Shown here: piece by piece, positions 26,667-35,392 of the stretch | Layout: the number at the start of each line of letters is the position of its first letter | How positions within the stretch are numbered: the first letter of the stretch is position 1 | NCBI RefSeq assembly: GCF_014898155.1 | Contig: NZ_CP062938.1 | Span: 1,240,001-1,304,000, forward strand | Length of the DNA: 64,000 bases | Reading direction: 5' to 3' | DNA from: Bifidobacterium eulemuris | GTDB taxonomy: Bacteria; Actinomycetota; Actinomycetes; Actinomycetales; Bifidobacteriaceae | Made by a program: the position numbers and the translations under genes | The notes under the pieces: generated by a model | Databases searched by the model: none | Told to the model about the DNA's origin: nothing | The model's input: the letters and a program-made list of their open reading frames with translations, nothing else

Positions 26667-27539
26667 TCAGCCGATGAGGTTGTCGGCGATCGCGCGGTCC
26701 ACTCGGGCGGCGGCTTCGGCGCCGAGCGGCAGGAACGGTTTGCGCACTTCGCCCACGTCGAATCCACGCGCCGTCATCGCGTGCTTGATCGAGGGGAACA
26801 ATCCCTCGCGCATGATGACCTCCATGAGATTGTTGGCTTTGATCTGCAGGTCGCGCGCGGTGTCGAGGTCACCGGATTCGAAGGCCCGCATGATGGCGGT
26901 GAAGTGCGGCAACGTGAAGTTGAAGGTCGATCCGACGAATCCGTCGCAGCCCATGGCCAGGAACGCGACCATAAGGTTCTCGAATCCGCCGAAGATCTTC
27001 AGATCCGGGTTGATGGCGCGCAGGCGGTCCATCTCATACAGGTCGAGGTTGGTGTGCTTGAATCCGGCGATCGATCCGCTGGCGAACATCGCGCGGGTGT
27101 CCGCGTCGTAGAAGTCCAACGTGCGGTGGGTGTTCATCGGAATGTTGTAGTAGTAGACGCCTTCGCCGATGGCCGACGCGATGTCGTCGTAGTACGAGGC
27201 GACGGCGGCCGGCGAGTAGCCGAAATAGATCGGCGGGGTCGCGGCCACGCGCTGGTAGCCCATCTGCTTGGCGGCGGTCGCGTACCGCACGGCTTCGTCG
27301 GTGCCGCAGGAGCCGACATGGGCGAACAGTGTGCACCGGTCCTTGTATTCGGCGAACACCTCGAACAGGTGCAGCCGCTCCTCGGGGGTCAGCAGGAAGC
27401 ATTCTCCGCTTGATCCCTCCACGAAGAAGCCCGCCGCCCCCTCATCGAGATTCCTTTCCACCAGCCGACGGATGAGTTCGTCGTCGATGGCGCCGTTGTC
27501 GTCGTATGGCACGATGGCCGCCACATACAGCCCTTCCAT
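26667..27539 (-). CDS. DHDPS/NAL-family aldolase, probably 2-keto-3-deoxy-sugar-acid aldolase
   Basis: 290 residues, class I pyruvate-dependent aldolase fold. The alpha-keto-acid binding loop is GSSGE (42-46), with catalytic Tyr131 in YYYNIP and Schiff-base Lys161 in AGFKHTN. The RBS is AAAGGAG. In the oxidative L-fucose route of bifidobacteria an enzyme of this superfamily cleaves 2-keto-3-deoxy-fuconate to pyruvate and L-lactaldehyde. Presence of a mutarotase, lactonase and fucO in the same cluster supports this role. True dihydrodipicolinate synthase is unlikely given the context. Confidence 0.88.
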   Translation of the reverse strand: MEGLYVAAIVPYDDNGAIDDELIRRLVERNLDEGAAGFFVEGSSGECFLLTPEERLHLFEVFAEYKDRCTLFAHVGSCGTDEAVRYATAAKQMGYQRVAATPPIYFGYSPAAVASYYDDIASAIGEGVYYYNIPMNTHRTLDFYDADTRAMFASGSIAGFKHTNLDLYEMDRLRAINPDLKIFGGFENLMVAFLAMGCDGFVGSTFNFTLPHFTAIMRAFESGDLDTARDLQIKANNLMEVIMREGLFPSIKHAMTARGFDVGEVRKPFLPLGAEAAARVDRAIADNLIG

Positions 27540-27594
27540 GTCGTGCGCTCCTTTCTTGCGTGTTGTGCGATGATGCCTTCCGCCGCCCGCGGAC

Positions 27595-27927
27595 CTAGTC
27601 GAGGTGGTACACCTGCTCCATATCGACCCAGGGCCCGTCTTCGGTGAACGGCTTCATGCATGGCACCACGGCCGCCCACCATTCCTGCGTGGTGGGGTCG
27701 GCCGCCATTTTGGCCATATCGGCCTCGTAGTCGTCGCCGACGTACTCGTAATAGGAGAACAGCAGGCCGTCGTAGTGGTAGATGGAGTAGTTCCGCAGAT
27801 TGCAGGCCTTGATCATCTCATTGACGCCCGCGAAGGGGTTGGCGTGAAAGGCCTTGTATTTGGCGTATCCTTCGGGGCCGTCGGCTCGGGACACGCTGCC
27901 GAATCGTTGGATGGTGTTGTCGCTCAT
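27595..27927 (-). CDS. Deoxysugar mutarotase (RhaM/FucU-like, DUF718)
   Basis: 110 residues from the ATG at 27927, preceded by AAGGAG. The family ferredoxin-like fold is visible: DGPEGYAKYKAFHANPFAGV, NYSIYHYDGLLFSYYEYVG and TQEWWAAVVPCMKPF. It interconverts the anomers of L-rhamnose or L-fucose so that a dehydrogenase can use the pyranose form. It is flanked by the aldolase and lactonase genes of the same operon. The preferred sugar cannot be fixed from sequence; both L-rhamnose and L-fucose mutarotases of this fold are known. Confidence 0.9.
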   Translation of the reverse strand: MSDNTIQRFGSVSRADGPEGYAKYKAFHANPFAGVNEMIKACNLRNYSIYHYDGLLFSYYEYVGDDYEADMAKMAADPTTQEWWAAVVPCMKPFTEDGPWVDMEQVYHLD

Positions 27928-27986
27928 GGGATTCTCCTTGTGGATGTTGTCGTGATGGATGAATGGGTGCGAAGGGATGGCGGTGC

Positions 27987-28868
27987 CTACAGGCGGTAGA
28001 CGCGCTCGGCGTTGGACGCGAAGAACGCCTCGCGCGCGCCCGGTTCCAGATCGGCGGTGATGTCCAGCATGGCGCGGATCCACTCATCGAGTGTGAGCGC
28101 CACGTTCAGCACGGGGAAGTTGGAGGCGAATATGAGACGGTCCGATGGGAAGGACGCGAACGCCACGTTCACGGCCCGGCCGAGCGTTTCGACGTTCCAC
28201 GGCCGCGCCGGGTTCAATCCCGACACCTTGCACACCGTGTTGTCCAGTCCGCCCAGATCGTCCATATTGCGCTTCCAGGCGTCCATATACGCCGCGTCGC
28301 CGCCTTGGGGATGTTCGAGTCCGGCGATGTCGGCATCGACGATGCCCATATGGTCCACGATCACCGTGGTCTGCGGGCAGCGACGGGCCAGCGTGGCCAG
28401 ATCGGCGAGTTCGGGATTGCGCACACATCCTTCGAACACCAATCCCAGCTCGCCGAGCAGACGCACGTTGTCGGCGAACGTCTCCCCCAGACAGGTGCCC
28501 GGCGCCGCGGAGGGCACATGCAGCACCTGTCGCACGCCTTTGATCTGCGGATGTTCGGCCCACGGACGGATATAGTCCGCGAATCCAGGATCGCTCAGAT
28601 CCCCGCTGATGCAGGCACCCGCGAAAGGTGTGACGGGATCGTCGACGAGCTCCACGGCGAGGGCGTTCTCGCGCGGCCTCTCGTCGGCGGCCATATCGAC
28701 CTCGATGTAGACGGCCTTGTCGATGGAATAGTCGCCTTGGCCCCGCTGCTCGGCCTGGTAGTCGGCGGCCGACCAGACGCGGTTCAGCGTCGGTCCTTCG
28801 CCGTCGAGCCAGGGCAGCCGGTACTCCTCGGTGTTCCAGATGTGGACGTGGGTGTCGACGATACGCAT
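27987..28868 (-). CDS. Amidohydrolase-family sugar lactonase (L-fuconolactonase-like)
   Basis: 293 residues, the amidohydrolase_2 TIM barrel. The metal motif is DTHVHIW (5-11). Downstream it has IKGVRQVLH, VIVDHMG, VCKVSGLN and a final Asn/Asp-containing FASNFPV where relatives often have GSDWPV. Members include L-fucono-1,5-lactonase and L-rhamnono-lactonase, which open the lactone made by the sugar dehydrogenase. The operon position between dehydrogenase and mutarotase fits that step. Replacement of the usual GSD by ASN near residue 255 is notable, because that Asp is often a metal ligand or base. Confidence 0.87.
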   Translation of the reverse strand: MRIVDTHVHIWNTEEYRLPWLDGEGPTLNRVWSAADYQAEQRGQGDYSIDKAVYIEVDMAADERPRENALAVELVDDPVTPFAGACISGDLSDPGFADYIRPWAEHPQIKGVRQVLHVPSAAPGTCLGETFADNVRLLGELGLVFEGCVRNPELADLATLARRCPQTTVIVDHMGIVDADIAGLEHPQGGDAAYMDAWKRNMDDLGGLDNTVCKVSGLNPARPWNVETLGRAVNVAFASFPSDRLIFASNFPVLNVALTLDEWIRAMLDITADLEPGAREAFFASNAERVYRL

Positions 28869-28898
28869 GTCATGTGCCTTTCGCGGGTGTGGAGGGGT

Positions 28899-29996
28899 TC
28901 AGATTTCGTAGTCGGCCACGGCCACTCCGCCGTCGGCGCTGGACCGGTAGGCCGCCTCGACCACGCACATGGTGTGGTAGGCGTCCTCGACGGAGTTCAT
29001 GTACTCGTACGACGGATCGTCGAGCTTCTTCATCAGGCCGCCCATCGTGCCGATGAAGGCCTCGTTGAACCAGCTGCCGCGCACCGGAACGTCCTGCCAC
29101 TCGCCCGTCTCGTAGGTGTACAGCTCCACCTTGTCGGGCTCGCCGTCCGGATAGTCGTACATCAGGCCGAGCTTGATGCGGATCGCGCCCTTGGTGCCTT
29201 CAAGTTTGAGAATCGACTCCTGGTACTTCTTGCCGTAGTCGTGGTTGAAGTTGATATGCAGGTTGACGCGCAGATCCGGGCCGTAGTCCATGATGATCGA
29301 CGTGCGGGTCTGCGCGAGGTCGCGCATCTTGGGGTGCTGCATGGTTTTGCAGTACACGGTGGTCGGATCGCCCACGAAGCTGCGGATGTTGTCGATGTAG
29401 TGGATCGAATGGTAGTTGATTTCGACGCGGTCCTTCGGGAAGAGGAAGGGCCACAGGTTCCACGGCTGCGTGCCGACCAGACGGTGGTCGACGTCGACGA
29501 TTTCGCCGATCACGCCGTCGTTGACCAGCTTGCGCGCCGCCAGCATGTAGGGGGCCTGCCGCAGCTGGAAGTTGACGCCGGCGGTGAGGTTCTTGCGACG
29601 GCAGATCTCGAGGATGCGCCGGGCCTCCTCGATGCTTTCGCCCATCGGTTTCTGCATGAGCACGCCCGCGCCGTCGGGCAGCTTCTCGAGGATGTCGGCG
29701 GTGGCGTTGGCGGGAACGGCGATGTCGTAAACCGCGTCGTGCTTCTCACCGTATTCGATGATCTCCTCCAGCGTGTCGGCCACGAAGTCGGCGCCCGCGA
29801 TCTCGGCGGCCTTGACGGCGGCCTCCTTGTTGACGTCGTAGGTGCCGATCACCGGATATCCCGCGAGCTTGTAGGCCGGGTAATGCGAGCCGGTGACGAT
29901 GCCGCCGGTGGCGATGGATACGATCGGGCGCGGGTGGGCGGGCATTTCGGGAACGTAGTTGAGTTCTTCGAGGGTGGAGACGTTATCGACTGCCAT
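28899..29996 (-). CDS. Gfo/Idh/MocA-family sugar dehydrogenase
   Basis: 365 residues. The N-terminal Rossmann fold has SIATGGIVTGSHYPAY, and the family Lys is in LMQKPMGES, where EKP is more common. The substrate-binding domain has HSIHYIDNIRSF with the conserved His. It should oxidise the sugar at C1 with NAD(P), yielding the lactone for the next enzyme. Well-known bifidobacterial fucose dehydrogenases are short-chain dehydrogenases, so this is a different enzyme class at the same position. The RBS AAAGGA precedes the ATG. It is the second gene of the operon. Confidence 0.9.
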   Translation of the reverse strand: MAVDNVSTLEELNYVPEMPAHPRPIVSIATGGIVTGSHYPAYKLAGYPVIGTYDVNKEAAVKAAEIAGADFVADTLEEIIEYGEKHDAVYDIAVPANATADILEKLPDGAGVLMQKPMGESIEEARRILEICRRKNLTAGVNFQLRQAPYMLAARKLVNDGVIGEIVDVDHRLVGTQPWNLWPFLFPKDRVEINYHSIHYIDNIRSFVGDPTTVYCKTMQHPKMRDLAQTRTSIIMDYGPDLRVNLHINFNHDYGKKYQESILKLEGTKGAIRIKLGLMYDYPDGEPDKVELYTYETGEWQDVPVRGSWFNEAFIGTMGGLMKKLDDPSYEYMNSVEDAYHTMCVVEAAYRSSADGGVAVADYEI

Positions 29997-30057
29997 GTGG
30001 ATGGTCCTTTCTTGGATACTGCGTTGTATGCGTTTGGATGGTGCGTCGCCGCGGCGC

Positions 30058-31080
30058 TTAGGCCATGCCGTTGGCGATGCCCACGACGAACAGGGAGACG
30101 ATGATGATCGCGTTGCCGATCAGCGCCACGTTGCGCGCCTTCGGATGGCCCTTCCATTCGCCGTCCTTGAAGCCCCAGAGGTTGGCGATGATCAGGGCGA
30201 GGCCGTTGAACGCGACCCAGCCGACCACAGGTCCGAAGTCGCCGAGCAGGGCGGTGGCCATCGCGTAGACGCCGAGGGCGGCGAACCAGACGAAGGAGGT
30301 AAGCAGCACCTTGCCGTATGCCTTGAGGCAGCCGGGCTTGGTGTAGTCGGTGTAGGTCTTGTTCTTGATGAGCTTGTAGACGGCGTAGCCGAAGTTGGCG
30401 AGGAATCCGCCGAAGAACACGACGGGCCACTGCAGCAGGTTGGCGTACATCGGGGTCACGCCCGCCTCGGTGGCGAGGTTGACCGGATAATTCGAGAAGG
30501 AGCCGCCGATGTTGATGGCCGCGGAGCCGGCGCCTGAGGCGAGCGCCATGATGAAGCCGACCATGAACAGCGACTTCGTCTTTGCATTCGAGTCCTGCTT
30601 GTCTTCGACCTTGACGGTGTCGTTCTTCATGAAGCCGGCCTTGGACAGCACGGCGACGCCGCCCAGCAGGATGGCCTGGCCGACCAGCAGCAGGATCAGC
30701 GAGGAAGTGGAGGGGAACGTGCCCAGCACGAACATCGGAATCAGCGATCCCAGCAGGTTGGACAGGCCCAGGTTGATGCCGGTGACCAGCGAGACGCCGA
30801 TATAGTTGATGGCCAGGCTGTACCAGATGGAGCTGATGCCCCAGAAGAAGCCGCAGGCCGCTCCGGTGACCAGAGTGGACATCGGGGTCGAGGCCAGGTA
30901 CGAGAAGTAGTCGGGCACGAGAATGGCGCACCAGATATGCGGCATCAGCAGCACGCCGATAATCGAGAACAGCGCCCAGAAGGCTTCCCATGAGAACGGC
31001 TGGTACTTCTTGAAACAGATTCCGAAGCTTCCTTGGAACACCGTTGCAATCAGAAGCACAAGAAAACCGACAGCTACCAT
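30058..31080 (-). CDS. RhaT-like sugar:proton symporter
   Basis: 340 residues, ten predicted membrane helices, DMT superfamily. Recognisable blocks are ATVFQGSFGICFKKYQPFSW, GFFWGISSIWYSLAINYIGV and TGINLGLSNLLGSLIP, typical of the L-rhamnose/proton symporter RhaT. It is the first gene of the minus-strand operon, with AAGGAG before the ATG. Its promoter region faces the LacI gene (31081-31356). It should import L-rhamnose, L-fucose or a related 6-deoxysugar. The fucose transporters of better-studied bifidobacteria belong to other families. Confidence 0.88.
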   Translation of the reverse strand: MVAVGFLVLLIATVFQGSFGICFKKYQPFSWEAFWALFSIIGVLLMPHIWCAILVPDYFSYLASTPMSTLVTGAACGFFWGISSIWYSLAINYIGVSLVTGINLGLSNLLGSLIPMFVLGTFPSTSSLILLLVGQAILLGGVAVLSKAGFMKNDTVKVEDKQDSNAKTKSLFMVGFIMALASGAGSAAINIGGSFSNYPVNLATEAGVTPMYANLLQWPVVFFGGFLANFGYAVYKLIKNKTYTDYTKPGCLKAYGKVLLTSFVWFAALGVYAMATALLGDFGPVVGWVAFNGLALIIANLWGFKDGEWKGHPKARNVALIGNAIIIVSLFVVGIANGMA

Positions 31081-31248
31081 TGCTTTCTCCTTGTGTAAGT
31101 GTGATACTCAGTTATCGCTTGGCCCTGGCTCCTCTTTTCTTGCTTTAGAGGCGTAGCTTCCTTGCCGCCCAAGTGTGAGCCAGGTCACAGCTAAACTTTA
31201 TACATGATTTTAGAAACTTTCAAGCGCGTGTCGCAAATCTCAGGTATG

Positions 31249-31273
31249 CTGTGAGCATCACCTAGACTCACAG
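31249..31273. promoter_or_regulatory. Inverted repeat between the divergent symporter and LacI genes
   Basis: CTGTGAG-N11-CTCACAG, overlapping a possible -10 (TATGCT, 31245-31250) for the LacI gene. On the other strand TTGAAA and TAAAGT (17-bp spacing, about 31193-31221) may be the symporter promoter. The repeat lacks the central CG usual for LacI operators, so its ligand protein is uncertain. Confidence 0.4.
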
Positions 31274-31356
31274 GGAACCACACGGCACCGCATCCGCCCC
31301 ATCATGACCCGCAAGTCTCCGAGTGCGGCACCGGCAGACGAGAAGAGGACGAGGAC

Positions 31357-32370
31357 ATGAGCACCGATACCAGCACGCGCAAAGCCAAACTGGCGCAGAT
31401 CGCCGAAGAGGCCGATGTCTCGCTCTCCACCGTCTCCAAGGTGGTCAACGGCAGAAGCGGCGTCGCCGAGCAAACGCGGAAAACCATCGAGAAGCTGCTG
31501 GACAAATACGGCTATTCCAAATCCCTCGCCAGCACCAAAACCTCACGTTCCATCGAATTCGTCATCGCCTCGCTGGAAAACAACGGATCCTTCGAATTGG
31601 CCAAAGAACTGGTCTATCAGGCGCGCGAGTTCCATGTGGGCATCACCGTCACCCGCCTCGAGGGAAGCTTCGACGTGGACGAGTGCTTCCGCGACATCAT
31701 CGACCGCAACCCCATGGGCGTGGTCACACTGCTGTCCACCATGCCGCAGGAGGGAGCGAAACTGCTGGAATCACGCAACATCCCTTATGTGACCATCAAC
31801 TCCTACGGGCAAATCAACGACGAACTGCTGGGCATCGACATCGACAACTGGCGAGGAGGGTTCGACGCCACGCAGCACCTCATCGACCTGGGACACACCC
31901 GCATCGCGGCCATCACCGGACCGGCCGACCGACAGTCCTCCACCGCGCGACTGTCGGGCTACGAGGCCGCGCTGGGCAAGGCCGGACTGCCGGTGGACCG
32001 ACGGCTGGTGGTGGAGGGCGACTACACCTCGCAGACCAGCTATCACGCGGCCATTCAGTTGCTCGAACTCGACGAGCCGCCCACGGCCGTGTTCTGTTTC
32101 GACGACCTGATGGCGGTGAGTCTGTATAAGGCCGCGCAGGAGCGCGGCTTCTCGATTCCCAACGACCTCTCCGTCATCGGCTTCGACGACACCTACCCCT
32201 CCCCATACCTCTCCCCGGCATTGACCACCGTGCGACAGCCTTTCGACCTGATCGCCCGCAAGGCGCTGAAGATGGTCTGCGAAGCCCGCGACAACGCGCT
32301 CGAGGACCGCTACATCATCCTTCCCACGCAGATCGTTCACCGCGAAAGCACTATGGCTCCTTTACAGTGA
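31357..32370 (+). CDS. LacI-family regulator of the deoxysugar cluster
   Basis: 337 residues. The helix-turn-helix is AQIAEEADVSLSTVSKVVNG (residues 12-31), then a hinge and a PBP-like effector domain (LGHTRIAAITGP, SVIGFDDTYPSPYLSPALTT). The RBS is GAGGACGAGGAC. It is transcribed away from the long catabolic operon and ahead of fucO, so it most likely senses the 6-deoxysugar or a pathway intermediate. An A+T-rich hairpin (about 32370-32397) follows the stop and may act as a weak terminator. Confidence 0.93.
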   Translation: MSTDTSTRKAKLAQIAEEADVSLSTVSKVVNGRSGVAEQTRKTIEKLLDKYGYSKSLASTKTSRSIEFVIASLENNGSFELAKELVYQAREFHVGITVTRLEGSFDVDECFRDIIDRNPMGVVTLLSTMPQEGAKLLESRNIPYVTINSYGQINDELLGIDIDNWRGGFDATQHLIDLGHTRIAAITGPADRQSSTARLSGYEAALGKAGLPVDRRLVVEGDYTSQTSYHAAIQLLELDEPPTAVFCFDDLMAVSLYKAAQERGFSIPNDLSVIGFDDTYPSPYLSPALTTVRQPFDLIARKALKMVCEARDNALEDRYIILPTQIVHRESTMAPLQ

Positions 32371-32475
32371 AGAAGATATTTTCTATATTTTTTCTTCAAT
32401 TTTCCATACATGCGCTATGCTTGAAGCTAGCGGCATAAGCCGTAGTCACAACATCAGCTTCGAAGGAGAGCAAGT

Positions 32476-33627
32476 ATGGTCTACCGTATGATTTTCAACC
32501 AGTCGGCGTATTTCGGTCGCGGCGCGATCCGGGAGATCCCGGGCGTGGCCAGGTCGCACGGCTTCACGAAGGCTTTCATCGTGACCGATCCGGTGCTGGT
32601 CGAGACCGGCACCGTGGGGAAGGTCACGGACGTGCTCGACGGGGCGGGCGTGCCGTACGAGGTGTTCGACAACGTGAAGCCGAATCCGCCGGTCGAGTGC
32701 ATCAAGGACGGCGTGGAGAAGTTCACGGCCTCGGGCGCGGATTTCCTGATCGGTCTGGGCGGCGGCAGTCCGCAGGACACGTGCAAGGGCATCGGGATCG
32801 TGGCCGCGAACCCCGAGTTCTCCGACGTGCTCTCCCTGGAGGGCGTGGCCGACACCAAGCATCCTTCCGTGCCGATCTTCGGCGTGCCCACCACCGCCGG
32901 CACCGCCTCCGAGACCACGATCAACTACGTGGTCACCGACACCGCCAACAGGCGCAAGTTCGTGGCGGTCGACCCGCACGACATCCCCCTGGTCGCGTTC
33001 GTGGACCCCGACCTGACCGACTCGATGCCGCGCGGCCTGAAGGTCGCCACCGGCCTGGACGCCCTCACCCACGCGATCGAGGGGTATATCACGCCGGGCG
33101 CGTGGAGCCTGTCCGACTGCCTGAGCATGCAGACCATCCGCATGATCGCCCAGAACCTCGCCAAGAGCGCGGACGGCGACGTGCCCGCCGGCGAGCAGAT
33201 GGCCTACGCCAGCTACATCACCGGCATGGCGTACTCCAACGTCGGGCTCGGGCTCGTGCACGGCATGGCCCACCCGCTCGGCGGACGATTGAACGTGGCC
33301 CACGGCGTGGCCAACGGGATCCTGCTCGCCCCGGTCATGGACTACAACAAGGCCTATACCGGCGAGAAGTACCGCGACATCGCCGACGCGTTCGGCGTCG
33401 CCGGCGCGTACGACATGCCGCTCGACCAGGCCCGCAAGGCCGCGGTCGACGCGGTGCGCGACCTGACCGTCAAGCTCGGCAACCCGACCACCATCAGCGA
33501 GGTCGGCGCCACCCAGGCCGACCTCGCCGGCCTCGCCCACGACGCGTTCAACGACGTGTGCACCCCCGGCAACCCCCGCCCCGCCACCGAAGCGGACATC
33601 CTCGCCATCTACACCAGCCTCATGTAA
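32476..33627 (+). CDS. fucO: Lactaldehyde reductase (iron-dependent alcohol dehydrogenase)
   Basis: 383 residues, group III alcohol dehydrogenase. The nucleotide motif is LGGGSPQDTCKGI. Metal-site residues fall in GLDALTHAIEGY, GLGLVHGMAHPLGG and NVAHGVANG. It reduces L-lactaldehyde to (S)-1,2-propanediol with NADH, the known end-product step of L-fucose and L-rhamnose breakdown. It restores redox balance after the dehydrogenase step. It has its own promoter region, 105 bases after the LacI stop, and a GAAGGAGAG site. It is unusually GC-rich with strongly biased codons, suggesting high expression. Confidence 0.95.
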   Translation: MVYRMIFNQSAYFGRGAIREIPGVARSHGFTKAFIVTDPVLVETGTVGKVTDVLDGAGVPYEVFDNVKPNPPVECIKDGVEKFTASGADFLIGLGGGSPQDTCKGIGIVAANPEFSDVLSLEGVADTKHPSVPIFGVPTTAGTASETTINYVVTDTANRRKFVAVDPHDIPLVAFVDPDLTDSMPRGLKVATGLDALTHAIEGYITPGAWSLSDCLSMQTIRMIAQNLAKSADGDVPAGEQMAYASYITGMAYSNVGLGLVHGMAHPLGGRLNVAHGVANGILLAPVMDYNKAYTGEKYRDIADAFGVAGAYDMPLDQARKAAVDAVRDLTVKLGNPTTISEVGATQADLAGLAHDAFNDVCTPGNPRPATEADILAIYTSLM

Positions 33628-33680
33628 CCGAAGAGATCCCTCGACTACGGCCTGACGGCCTCCGCTCGGGATGACGGGAA

Positions 33681-33714
33681 AAGAAAAACCGAGCCTCCGA
33701 TTGGGGACTCGGTT
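33681..33714 (-). terminator. Terminator downstream of pepC
   Basis: On the minus strand AACCGAG and CTCGGTT pair around a 14-base loop, followed by TTTCTTTTC. Confidence 0.65.
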
Positions 33715-33726
33715 GGGCTATATGGA

Positions 33727-33765
33727 GCTGCATGGAATCGGCCCACAGGGCCGATTCCATGCAGC
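33727..33765. repeat. Perfect inverted repeat, 18-bp arms
   Basis: GCTGCATGGAATCGGCCC and its exact complement are separated by ACA. It lies between fucO and pepC, which converge. Part of the sequence (CCGATTCCATGCAG) has no coding role. Confidence 0.8.
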
Positions 33766-33783
33766 CGCCTCCGCGCTGGTTTT

Positions 33784-33811
33784 GTGATTTTGCGCGAAAG
33801 CGCAAAATCAC
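33784..33811 (-). repeat. Hairpin enclosing the pepC stop codon
   Basis: GTGATTTTGCGC-GAAA-GCGCAAAATCAC is a perfect 12-bp stem with a 4-base loop. The pepC stop codon (33808-33810) is inside one arm. Confidence 0.7.
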
Positions 33812-35145
33812 GCCAGCGCGCCCATTGGATCCCAAGCCGGGAGCATGGTCGCGGGCTCGTCGAGGGCGGCCTGATATTCGGCGGGGAGCATGGACTTGGG
33901 GACGGCCACCTCGTAGACGTATTCGGTGAACCAGTCGTCGCCCATGGTGAAGTAGCCTTTGTCGGCGATCTTCGCACCCCAGGAGTTCTCCACGCGCCAA
34001 CGGCGGGTGGTGGTGCCGTCCTCGGCCACATCCACGCCGGCGAAGGCCATCGCGTGGTTCATGGCGGAGTCGGCGAAGCGCACGCGCTGCTCCTTGTCCA
34101 GATCGAAGTCCACATCGTAGACCTTGCCGTATTCGAACAGGTCGGTGGCCCACGCGCCGTTCTCGCGATCCATGAACGGGTGGCAGTCGGCGCCGAACCA
34201 CACCGGAATGCCCTGCTCCACAAGGATCCTGCGCACGCAGTCCTTCATGAACTGGTTGGGCACGTTGAGGTATTCGGTCGCATCGCCGCCGGCCACATTG
34301 CCCAGATGCTCAATGCCGATCTTCTTGCCCTTGGCGTGCTCGGCACGCGGATCGTCCACCAGGCACACATAATCCTCAAGGCCGGCGGAACCCACATACT
34401 TGTTCCAGAACTCGACCGGCGCGATCTCGCCGTCACGGTGGAATTCGCCGTCCTTGTCGGTCCACTCCCAGTCGAAGGAGACGGGCGGCTCACCCAGGTG
34501 GATGGTGAGGATGCGGTGGCCGGCGGCGCGGGCGTCGGCGATCGTCTCGTCGATCGCATCCTGATCCGCGTACATATGGGCCACGGCGGTGTGCAGCAGA
34601 CGACGCAACTGCGTGTTCATCTCACCGGTATTGATCGACGAAGCGGTCTCCGGGTAGAGATCCTTCGGCACGGCACCGTACTTCTTGTAGATGTTCATGG
34701 CCATGGTCCACTGGCCGCCGTCGCCCATCACGTCGGCGAGCAGATGCTGGATCAGGCGGGAGTCGGCGGGCTCGCCGGCGCGCACGAGGGCGGCCACATC
34801 CTGCAGGAAGTAGTTGACGCGCTCGAGCTTGTCGTAGTACATCGCGTAATTCTGCGAGAACTCGAACTCCTTGAGCCCCATGTTCTTCTTGGCCACAAAG
34901 CGGGCCACATTCAGCGAGCTGAACAGCCAGCAGCGGCCGGAACGGTCCTGATGGGTGGCCTCGCCGTTGTCCACCGTGGTCGAGAAGCGACGCTGCAGCA
35001 GGCGGGCGCGGTCATAGTTGCGGGCCACCTTGTCGATGCCGGCGGCGGTGACGGCGTTCATCGCCAGACGGTTCGTGCCGTCAGCCTTGAACTCGTCGCG
35101 CAGCGCGTCCAACGCCTCACCGGTCAATGGCGTCAATTCGCTCAT
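33808..35145 (-). CDS. pepC: Aminopeptidase C (bleomycin-hydrolase family, C1B)
   Basis: 445 residues from the ATG at 35145 (MSELTPLTG) with AAAGGAG upstream. It is a cytoplasmic cysteine peptidase that trims N-terminal residues from peptides. Active-site Cys is in DRSGRCWLFSSLN, His in NHAMAFAGV and Asn in WRVENSWG. The length matches PepC of lactic-acid bacteria and bifidobacteria. It stands alone on the minus strand, with a stop codon buried in a hairpin and a terminator further on. Confidence 0.96.
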   Translation of the reverse strand: MSELTPLTGEALDALRDEFKADGTNRLAMNAVTAAGIDKVARNYDRARLLQRRFSTTVDNGEATHQDRSGRCWLFSSLNVARFVAKKNMGLKEFEFSQNYAMYYDKLERVNYFLQDVAALVRAGEPADSRLIQHLLADVMGDGGQWTMAMNIYKKYGAVPKDLYPETASSINTGEMNTQLRRLLHTAVAHMYADQDAIDETIADARAAGHRILTIHLGEPPVSFDWEWTDKDGEFHRDGEIAPVEFWNKYVGSAGLEDYVCLVDDPRAEHAKGKKIGIEHLGNVAGGDATEYLNVPNQFMKDCVRRILVEQGIPVWFGADCHPFMDRENGAWATDLFEYGKVYDVDFDLDKEQRVRFADSAMNHAMAFAGVDVAEDGTTTRRWRVENSWGAKIADKGYFTMGDDWFTEYVYEVAVPKSMLPAEYQAALDEPATMLPAWDPMGALA

Positions 35146-35297
35146 ATCTACTCCTTTGTTGTTTTCGTGCGCTTGTGGCGCAAACATACGGACGGCATCT
35201 GGATGGCTTCATCCAGATGCCGCGCGTTCACCGTTGAGCAAGTCTAGTACACTTCCGCCCGCCGGTCGACCGCCTCACAGCCCTAGTAATACCGAAA

Positions 35298-35345
35298 TGG
35301 TCTGATTCGTTCCGCCTCGCCATGCAAGCAGAACAAATCAGACCA
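35298..35345. terminator. Imperfect hairpin between pepC and the DivIVA-like gene
   Basis: TGGTCTGATTCGTTC pairs with GAACAAATCAGACCA (one mismatch) around an 18-base loop. It follows the stop of the DivIVA-like gene on the minus strand. T-tracts are poor, so termination is uncertain. Confidence 0.45.
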
Positions 35346-35392
35346 CTTCAACCAGACGATCAGCGTGGGCGGACTGTTTCCCGCAGTGAATA

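Noticed and set aside
27963..30104. A 713-residue plus-strand frame over the lactonase and dehydrogenase genes
   Set aside because: Antisense shadow of genes with intact catalytic motifs.
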